Of a stretch of 64,000 nucleotides of DNA, positions 57,026 through 64,000 are shown piece after piece. The DNA lies in contig JAKLMB010000006.1 in NCBI GenBank assembly GCA_022813625.1, positions 248,001 to 312,000 on the forward strand, given 5' to 3'. The notes below the pieces were generated by a model. It searched no databases. It was not told where the DNA came from and saw only the letters and a program-made list of their open reading frames with translations. The translations under genes were made by a program, and so were the position numbers. Positions within the stretch are counted from its first letter, which is position 1. Each line of letters opens with the position of its first letter. The DNA comes from Aaosphaeria pasadenensis (Eukaryota > Ascomycota > Dothideomycetes > Pleosporales).

Positions 57026-58442
57026 ATGTCTGCCACCGCGTTACGAGCATCATACAGAATGGCGTCCCGCCCGCAGCAACGACTGGCGAGCATTCAGAAG
57101 CACTTTAGCACGTCACAGTCCGCGAAGAAAGAGATCCGAGACGCATACATTCTGTCCGCAAGCCGGACGCCCACGGGTGTTGTAAGTTTGCCTCATATTT
57201 CCACCAAGATCTCCAGACTTATTGATTGCAATAGTTCAATGGCTCTTTCACAACTGTGTCCGCGACACAGCTCGGCGCCACCGCCATCAAGTCCGCAGTT
57301 GCCAAATCGAACGTCCCAGTCTCCTCGATAGATGCCGTGTACATGGGCAATGTGCTCTCTGCAGGTGTAGGGCAGGCACCCGCCAGGCAAGCTGCCATCT
57401 TCGCTGGTCTACCTACCAACATCGAGGCCACCACCGTTAACAAGGTGTGCGCCTCCGGCCTCAAGGCCGTGAACCTTGCCGCACAATCGATCGAGCTCGG
57501 ACAAGCAGAAGCACAGGTTGCCGGTGGCTTCGAGAACATGACCCGCGTACCCTACTACCTGAACAGGGCGAGCCAGCAACCCCCATTCGGACACCAGAAG
57601 CTCCAGGACGGACTCATCGGCGATGGACTTTGGGACGTTTACAACCAGATCCACATGGGCAACTGTGCGGAGAACACCGCAAAGAAGTACGAGGTCACCC
57701 GCGAGGAGCAGGATGAGTTCGCCATCTTGACATACAAGCGTGCACAGGAAGCTTGGAAGCAGGGACTCTTCAAGGATGAGATCGCCCCGGTCACCGTCAA
57801 GGGCAAGAAAGGCGACACCGTCGTCGAGGAGGACGAAGGCTACAACAAGTTGAAGCTTGAGAAGGTTCCAACTCTGAAGCCTGCGTTTGTGAGGGACGGC
57901 ACCGGCACTGTAACTGCGGCGAACAGCTCGAGTTTCAGCGACGGTGCCTCCGCTTTGGTCTTGGGAAGCAAGGAGATCGCACAGAAGTATGGAAAGGACA
58001 GCAGGGTGCTGGCGAAGATTGTCACATACGCTGATGCTTCTGTTGGTAAGTTAATTCCCAGAATGAGGACCACTTTTCTGCATAGGTGCTGACGAATTTA
58101 ACAGATCCTATCGATTTCCCAATTGCACCCGCATCTGTTGTGGAGAAGCTCCTGAAGCAGTCCGGCCTCTCTAAGTCTGACATTGCCGTCTGGGAGTTCA
58201 ACGAAGCCTTTGCCGCCGTCATCAAGGCAAATGCTAAGATCCTTGATCTTGGTGTCGACAACGTCAACCCCCGGGGTGGCGCCATCGCCCTTGGCCACGC
58301 ACTCGGAAGCTCAGGAAGCAGGATCCTGGTGACTTTGTTGCACCAGCTCGAGGTTGGCCAGTATGGCGCCGCTGCTATCTGCAACGGCGGAGGAGCAGCC
58401 ACGGGAATCATTGTACAAAAGGTTAGCCCCGACAGCCTGTAA
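57026..58442 (+). CDS. ERG10: Acetyl-CoA C-acetyltransferase (acetoacetyl-CoA thiolase)
   Basis: Thiolase II of 434 residues joining two acetyl-CoA into acetoacetyl-CoA (or the reverse), from exons 57026-57181, 57235-58045 and 58105-58442 (introns 53 and 59 nt). The nucleophilic Cys is in NKVCASGLKAV, the catalytic His in ALGHALGSSGSR and the second Cys in AICNGGGAATG. The N-terminal 35 residues (ASYRMASRPQQRLASIQKHF, then STSQ) are basic, hydroxylated and lack acids, typical of a mitochondrial presequence, so this is probably the mitochondrial isozyme used in ketone/branched-chain metabolism rather than the cytosolic first step of sterol synthesis. The start is the ATG at 57026 (MSATALRASYR); the open frame runs slightly further upstream. 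It is next to tRNA-Ser. Confidence 0.95.
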
Positions 58443-58602
58443 ATGGATCAGCTATCATTTAAATACGATATGCAAAAATAAAAATGTAATGTACGACTTC
58501 ATACCCTGCGCTACCTGCCAGCTAGACCGAACCCGTGATACAGATGGATGTCCAACAACGGCATGTCTGTGCCCTCTCTGTACATCGCCTAGAAATAAAA
58601 AC

Positions 58603-58611
58603 AAAAAAAAA
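58603..58611 (-). terminator. RNA polymerase III terminator of tRNA-Ser
   Basis: Nine consecutive A on the plus strand (T9 on the tRNA strand) begin about 20 nt downstream of the tRNA 3' end, a normal pol III stop. Confidence 0.85.
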
Positions 58612-58631
58612 TCATGCAGATTATCAAATAT

Positions 58632-58712
58632 CGACGTGGGCCAGATTCGAACTGACGATCCCGAAGGAACAAGATTTCAAGTCTTGCGCGATAACCACTC
58701 CGCCACCACGCC
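58632..58712 (-). tRNA. tRNA-Ser (anticodon UGA)
   Basis: An 81-nt minus-strand sequence folds as a class II tRNA. The acceptor arm GGCGTGG pairs with CCACGTC through one G-U; the D stem is GCG/CGC; the anticodon stem CAAGA/TCTTG encloses CTTGAAA with anticodon TGA (58677-58679); a long variable arm GTTCCTTCGGGATC follows; the T arm is GTCAG-TTCGAAT-CTGGC. The long variable arm and UGA anticodon both indicate serine. No intron and no encoded CCA are seen, as expected in eukaryotes. Confidence 0.95.
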
Positions 58713-59069
58713 CTCTTTGGACAGTTTTCGTTTTCTTGGACATATAAACGAGTGAGATCAGGCGCAGCCTGCCGTTTGGCTCGTTGACAAGTGCTCACAA
58801 GCATGTCGAGAGTGGCGGTGAGTTGTGATGAGCTGGACAGCAAACGCCGACGGGTATCGACATGTGGCGTACGACGGGAAAGTACACCATGTCTGACGGG
58901 GGTGCAATGGCGACTTGTTTCACAAGACTGGGTTCATGAACACTACTGCAAAGGGGCGGAGGGTGCGTTGGCCATCTTTCGTGGTCTTCCTACATGGACA
59001 GCATAAGCGTTTCACTCATCGAGACACCTAAGGGCGTTAAATTGTAACTAAATTCCTCACTGGCATGCC
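58713..59069. other. Intergenic region
   Basis: A 357-bp gap between the tRNA-Ser 5' end and the 3' end of the Zn2Cys6 gene. I see nothing in it beyond likely pol III upstream sequence and a 3' UTR. Confidence 0.5.
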
Positions 59070-60275
59070 TCAGAAAGTTTCCGAAGATGAGATCGAGCTG
59101 CCAACCTGAGCCATGTTCAAAAAATCATTGCCAATACTGGATGATTCAATTAGATTCCACCCTTCACTCCTCAGTGCCAACCAATCGTCAATCCAGTCCT
59201 TCCCTTTGTATGTTGTAATCATAACCAATCCGAAGTCGTCCAGCTCGGATCCACTTCCATCGCGCAGGAAGTCTTCAAAGTTCATTCTTTGAATGAAGTA
59301 GGGGTTGTATGCTTGTCTCATACGTTCCCATTCCAGCGCAGAAGAAGCGTCCCACAGTCTTCTTTGGGCAGTGAAGGAGTTCACATTGATCTTATCTCCC
59401 ATCCCGCAATATCCGTTCTTAACAAGCGAATATAACCCTGATAGGAACATGGACATGATAACTGTCCGCCTGGCCGACTCGGCGAAAACCCAAGATCGCC
59501 ACGACGGTGCAGTGTCCGATGTAAAGTTTCGCTCCTCCACCGTACAAGCCTGCAACTGACCGGTCCATGCTTGCAATACAGACTCGGCCTTCTCAGCCAG
59601 CGCTCTTTGCCGAATGTCTCCATCAAACAGTCGAATTAATTGGAAAATTAACAACGCCTGCACGGCTGCTAGGAGATCTAGCGGCGTCCACGCGGCCTCA
59701 TCAGCGGACCTCAGCAGCTCATTCGCTTTCGACTCGATTACGGTAAAACCAACGAAAGCATTCTGAGTAGTCATGGTAGAGTAGATAGCGCAAGCCGCAT
59801 ACGCCTCTTGAAGCGGCTTCGGCATAGTGGTTGAATAAACCCTCGGATGGATGAACGGCGCTTTGCCGTCACTGAGCCATTTGCAAGGCCACAGCTTGAA
59901 CTGATGAACCGCCGCTTCAGTCTCTGTTCGCGGTAGTGTATATCTTGTATAGCCTTCCGGGTACCCTGATAAGTAATCAGGTGTTCTCTGCCTTTTGGAT
60001 GCCCTTTCAATGCCGTCCGGAGCCACTTTCGCTATGGACGACTGTAAACTTCCACTCCACGGTGCCAACCCCGGATCTTTCATCAGGTCGTCCAGCCATG
60101 GGAAATCAAGTTCTGGGATGTCGACTTCAGCAACCATGGAGGGTCTGTTTGGATATGTGCAAGGTATGTTTTTCTTCTGGCATCGTCGACATCTGGGTTG
60201 TTGCATGTTGCATTTCCTCTTGTGTTTCACGCAGTCGGCGCAGGATCTCCTTTTGGAGGTCGTTTGGTCTGCCAT
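59070..60275 (-). CDS. Zn(II)2Cys6 transcription factor
   Basis: A 401-residue intronless gene. Residues about 12-40 form a canonical N-terminal binuclear zinc cluster CX2CX6CX6CX2CX6C (CADCVKHKRKC, then CRRC and C) with basic residues, followed by TYPNRPS. The remaining helical region, with LDLLAAVQALLIFQLIRLF near its centre, resembles the middle part of fungal Zn2Cys6 regulators found near metabolic clusters, but it is short and no full fungal-specific transcription factor domain is certain. Residues ELDFPWLDD just after the finger could be an acidic/aromatic activation motif. It is probably nuclear; targets are unknown. The start is the ATG at 60275; a TTG-led extension of seven residues upstream is ignored. 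It is divergent from topoisomerase II. Confidence 0.9.
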   Translation of the reverse strand: MADQTTSKRRSCADCVKHKRKCNMQQPRCRRCQKKNIPCTYPNRPSMVAEVDIPELDFPWLDDLMKDPGLAPWSGSLQSSIAKVAPDGIERASKRQRTPDYLSGYPEGYTRYTLPRTETEAAVHQFKLWPCKWLSDGKAPFIHPRVYSTTMPKPLQEAYAACAIYSTMTTQNAFVGFTVIESKANELLRSADEAAWTPLDLLAAVQALLIFQLIRLFDGDIRQRALAEKAESVLQAWTGQLQACTVEERNFTSDTAPSWRSWVFAESARRTVIMSMFLSGLYSLVKNGYCGMGDKINVNSFTAQRRLWDASSALEWERMRQAYNPYFIQRMNFEDFLRDGSGSELDDFGLVMITTYKGKDWIDDWLALRSEGWNLIESSSIGNDFLNMAQVGSSISSSETF

Positions 60276-61214
60276 GTTTTGTTGTTTATTGTGCAATTAA
60301 TATCGCTATAGCGCGGCTGGAGTTCAATACCTTCAATTCTGGTTTTCAACAATGGTGAAGTATGGGTTTTCTTTTGTTCTTAAGCCAGCAAATGCAGCGT
60401 AGGAAAAATTCAATTACTACCCAGCTTTATGCGGAATCAACATTATAAAAGAAGTTGAGACGTTGGAGCTGCTGTCAGCATGCAGATGACCAAGAAATTG
60501 CACTTTGGGTACATAGGCTGGTGCTTACTCTAGAAAACAACGAAAAGTCAATCTTCCTCATCTCATGGCAAACATTTTTTCAGTAATACAAACGTATTCA
60601 TTGATTCTATACCAACTATTGAAGGTGTCATAATTAATTTTCGCGTTGCCGTTTACTTTGATTTGAACTGATTTTAGTTCTCACTACGGTGCACTATACG
60701 AAGAGTTGCATTAACATCTAATTTAAGCTTTTTCAGGAACCACCGCGTTCTACTGTGCAAGTATAATCATTTGCTTTAGAAATAACCATTCAAGAATTCT
60801 TTGATAGCACCAGAGCATCCTTTGACCTAGTTTCCTTGGAAGCACGCATGGAAGTATTCAGTATGGATTGTTTACAGACCCAGAATCACAAAGCGCCTCT
60901 CTCCACAGCCGTTCACTACACACGCGGTGAAGCTAGATCGGGACTAGTGGCAGATAGTAGCCAATAGGGGTTAGTGAAGGGCTGTCCCTGCGCAAGGATC
61001 TCCAATGTCGGCGCCACGGAAACTAACGAAAGTAAACACGACCGCGCTGCAGTCAAAACACACCTCACGCCTCCTCTCTCTCTTTTCTCACCCATAACAA
61101 CAACCCTTCCTTTCGCTCGAGTCGCATCAACCCACTGCCGACCTGTTTACTACGCTCTTTTGATTCTTCTCGTCCTGCGGGACTTCTTTCTTCTATACTA
61201 ACCACAGTTTCGCC
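60276..61214. other. Divergent promoter region
   Basis: Between the Zn2Cys6 gene (-) and topoisomerase II (+). The left half is AT-rich and the right end (61070-61210) CT-rich, fitting the leader of the topoisomerase gene. No gene is seen. Confidence 0.5.
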
Positions 61215-64000
61215 ATGGACGATTCGCTGATGAGCGACGCCTTCGACGACGGTGACAGCTCTGACTTTGCACCACCCGTCAAGGCTGCAAAAGCCACGAA
61301 ACCAAAGGCCGCTCCCAAGAAGGCTGCTGGACCAGCAAAACCACGCGGAAGGCCAGCCAAAGACCCCTCACAGCCTGCAAAACCGAAAGCGACCAAGGCT
61401 AAAGCAGCGCCCAAGAAGAAGAAAAAGGACGACTTCGACGATGAAAACTCCGACGTTGACATGAACGAGGATCCGTTCGACGGCGAGTCCTTGCTCGCAG
61501 ACACGCCCCCGAAGGCGAAGAAGGCCCCAGCACCGAAGAAAGCAGGCGGCAAACCCCTGGCAGACATTGCGAACGAGAGTTTCGGTCTAGATGGCATAGA
61601 TGATGATGAGCCAGTCACGGCACCCAAGAAAGCCGCAGGCGGTTCAAGTGGTAAATATCAGATGGTATGTTGGATTGCGCCTTTGACCTGCTATTTGGAA
61701 CCGTCTGCTGACAGTGACTTAGTTGACGCATTTGGAACACATTATGAAGCGTCCCGACACATATATCGGATCGGTCGAACCAACTACCGACAAGATGTGG
61801 GTGTATAACTCGACCACGGAGGCTATGGAATTCCGCGACGTGACTTACGTGCCTGGTCTGTACAAGATCTTCGATGAGATTCTTGTCAATGCCGCGGATA
61901 ATAAGCAGAACGACAAGAACATGAGCGAAATTCGCGTTACGGTAGATAGAGAATCAGGCGAAATCTCTGTCAAGAACGATGGTAGGGGTATTCCAATCGA
62001 AATTCACAAGGTAAGTTAGCATTTGGTTTTGGGCATGTTGCGCAAGCTTATGGACCTAGGAACACAACATCTACGTGCCGGAGATGATCTTTGGTCATCT
62101 ACTGACATCTTCCAACTACGACGATAATCAGCAGAAGATTACGGGTGGTCGAAACGGTTATGGTGCGAAGCTGTGTAACGTGTTCAGTACTGAATTCACA
62201 CTCGAAACTGTGGACTCCCGGCAAAAGAAGAAGTACAAACAGACCTGGACCAACAACATGAGCAAGATGGGGAAGGCCAAAATCACAGACATCAAGTCGG
62301 ACGACTACACCAAGGTGTCTTACAAGGCGGATTTCAGCAAGTTTGGTATGGCTGGCATCGATGACGATTTCGATGCCCTGGTTCGACGCAGAACCTATGA
62401 TATGGCTGGTACATTGAGGGGCATCAAGGTCTACCTCAATGGCGAGCGAATCAAAATCAATTCTTTCGCAAAGTACATGGAAATGTACACAAAAGCCATC
62501 TCGAAAGAACAAGGAAAGACGGAGGAAGGGGAGGAAAAGGACAAACCAGTCATCATTACCGACTCGTTGGATCGATGGGAAATTGGTTTCGCAGTCTCAG
62601 ACGGCGCGTTCAACCAGGTTTCGTTCGTGAACTCGATTGCGACCTCCTCCGGTGGTACACACGTAAACTACATTGCGGACCAGATTATCGACAAACTTCT
62701 CGCCCATGTTAACAAGAAGAACAAAGGCGGAGTTAAGTTGAAGCCCGCCCAGATCAAGAACCACATCTTCTTGTTTGTGAACTGCCAGATCGTCAACCCG
62801 GCATTCACATCGCAGACCAAGGAACAATTGACAACAAAATCGTCACAATTCGGAAGCAAACCTGTCCTGACCGAGAGGTTTTTAAAGAAAGTCGAAGCGA
62901 CCGAAGTTGTTCAAAACATCATGCATTTTGCGCAGCAGAAGGCTGATCAATTGTTGAAGAAGACAGATGGAAACAAGCGTAGTCGCATGAGCAATTCCAA
63001 GCTCACCGATGCAAATAGAGCTGGCACAAAGGACGGCCACATGTGCACACTGATCCTCACTGAAGGAGATTCTGCTGCTCTGTTAGCACTTGCTGGCCGT
63101 GCCGTTGTCAATCCTGATCTGTTTGGTGTTTTCCCTCTCCGCGGTAAGGTTCTCAATGTCCGAGACGCTTCTATCGATCAAATCTCGAAAAATCAGGAGA
63201 TTCAAAACATCAAGAAGTTCATCGGTCTTCAGCATAAGAAAGAGTACACAGACACAAAAGGCTTGCGTTATGGCCACATCATGATCATGACCGATCAAGA
63301 TCACGACGGTAGCCATATCAAAGGTTTACTCATCAATTTCTTGCAGTGCCAATTCCCAAGCCTGTTGAAGCTTCCCAAATTCCTACTGGAATTCATCACT
63401 CCCATTGTCCGAGTCTGGAAAGGTGATCCAAAAGACCCGAAACAGATGAAGAACTTCTTCTCCATGCCTGAATGGGAAGAGTGGAAACTTCAACACAATC
63501 TGGCGCAATGGGAATACAAGTACTACAAGGGATTGGGTACTAGTAATGTCAGTGATGCAGAAGTTTACTTCAGGGACCTGGATACGCATCTGAAGCATTT
63601 CCACACCATGCAAGCGCACGAAGAAAAGATGATCGAGCTCGCTTTCTCGAAGAAAAAGGCCGATGCGCGAAAAGAATGGCTACGTGACTTCGTCCCGGGA
63701 AATCATCTAGATCTGACGAACGAAGGCATTACTTACGACGATTTTGTCAACAAGGAGCTCATCTTGTTCAGTATGGCAGATAACATGCGTTCTATTCCAT
63801 CAATCATTGATGGATTCAAACCAGGACAGCGAAAGGTGCTTTATACCTGTTTCAAAAGGAATCTCAAGAAGGATATCAAGGTCGTGGATCTTGCTGGTTC
63901 CGTATCTGGAACGACAGACTACGCATATGGTGAGGCGTCTATGCAGGGCACCATCGTTGGCCTGGCCCAGAATTTTGTCGGCTCCAACAACATCAATTGC
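61215..64000 (+). CDS. top2: DNA topoisomerase II, 5' part
   Basis: Essential type IIA enzyme that passes one DNA duplex through another using ATP. Only the first 893 residues are present: exons 61215-61664, 61723-62010 and 62060-64000 (introns 58 and 49 nt); the frame is still open at the window end. An Ala/Lys/Pro-rich, acid-rich N-terminal extension of about 150 residues precedes the GHKL ATPase domain (KRPDTYIGSVE; EILVNAADNK; NDGRGIPIE; TGGRNGYGAKLCN). Then come the transducer with QTKEQL (switch Lys), the TOPRIM domain (LILTEGDSA, PLRGK, TDQDHDGSHIKG) and the start of the winged-helix domain (DGFKPGQRKVLYTCFKRN). The usual YHHGE of the winged helix reads YAYGE here. The catalytic Tyr lies beyond the window. 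The N-terminal extension looks disordered. Confidence 0.97.

Overview
The window looks like nuclear DNA of a filamentous ascomycete (Pezizomycotina, perhaps Dothideomycetes; the class is inference). Reasons: genes are split by short introns (mostly 47-84 nt) with GTAAGT/GTACGT/GTATGT donors and CAG/TAG acceptors; the gene families are typical (two Zn(II)2Cys6 regulators, a Cdc24 RhoGEF with PB1 domain, a full-size PDR-type ABC transporter, BYS1-domain secreted proteins, an Hsp70-like ATPase, a fungal G-alpha-like protein); and leaders are pyrimidine-rich. No bacterial, viral, plasmid or CRISPR features were seen.

Layout. 0-10 kb: a Zn2Cys6 protein (-), a seven-exon Hsp70-like ATPase (+), and a degenerate G-alpha-like protein with an extra N-terminal helical region (-). 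10-20 kb: an F-box/beta-propeller-like protein (+), a bZIP factor split by introns (-), then a gene-poor 5 kb holding at most one small two-exon gene. 19.7-32 kb: beta-carbonic anhydrase (+), a possible small protein (+), Cdc24 (-), and an F-box/seven-blade WD40 protein (+). 32-37 kb is nearly gene-free. 37-42 kb: the ABC transporter (+). 44.7-49.3 kb: tetra-ubiquitin (+), an aldo-keto reductase (+) and a membrane-anchored SDR (-) in tight convergence. 50.5-55.5 kb: two BYS1-domain proteins flank an Sds3/Dep1-family HDAC subunit. 57-64 kb: acetoacetyl-CoA thiolase (+), tRNA-Ser(UGA) (-), a second Zn2Cys6 factor (-), and the 5' half of DNA topoisomerase II (+), cut by the window end.

Most genes are unrelated housekeeping, signalling or regulatory genes; there is no obvious biosynthetic cluster. 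The signals most worth follow-up are the BYS1 protein carrying three copies of an unrecognised ~75-90-residue module, the G-alpha-like probable pseudo-GTPase, the topoisomerase II with an altered His-His motif, the polyubiquitin gene with introns at the same site in two of four units, and a 9-bp motif (TACGGAGTA) over-represented in the intergenic DNA. Exon joins were worked out by hand from splice signals and reading-frame closure; all joined lengths are multiples of three.
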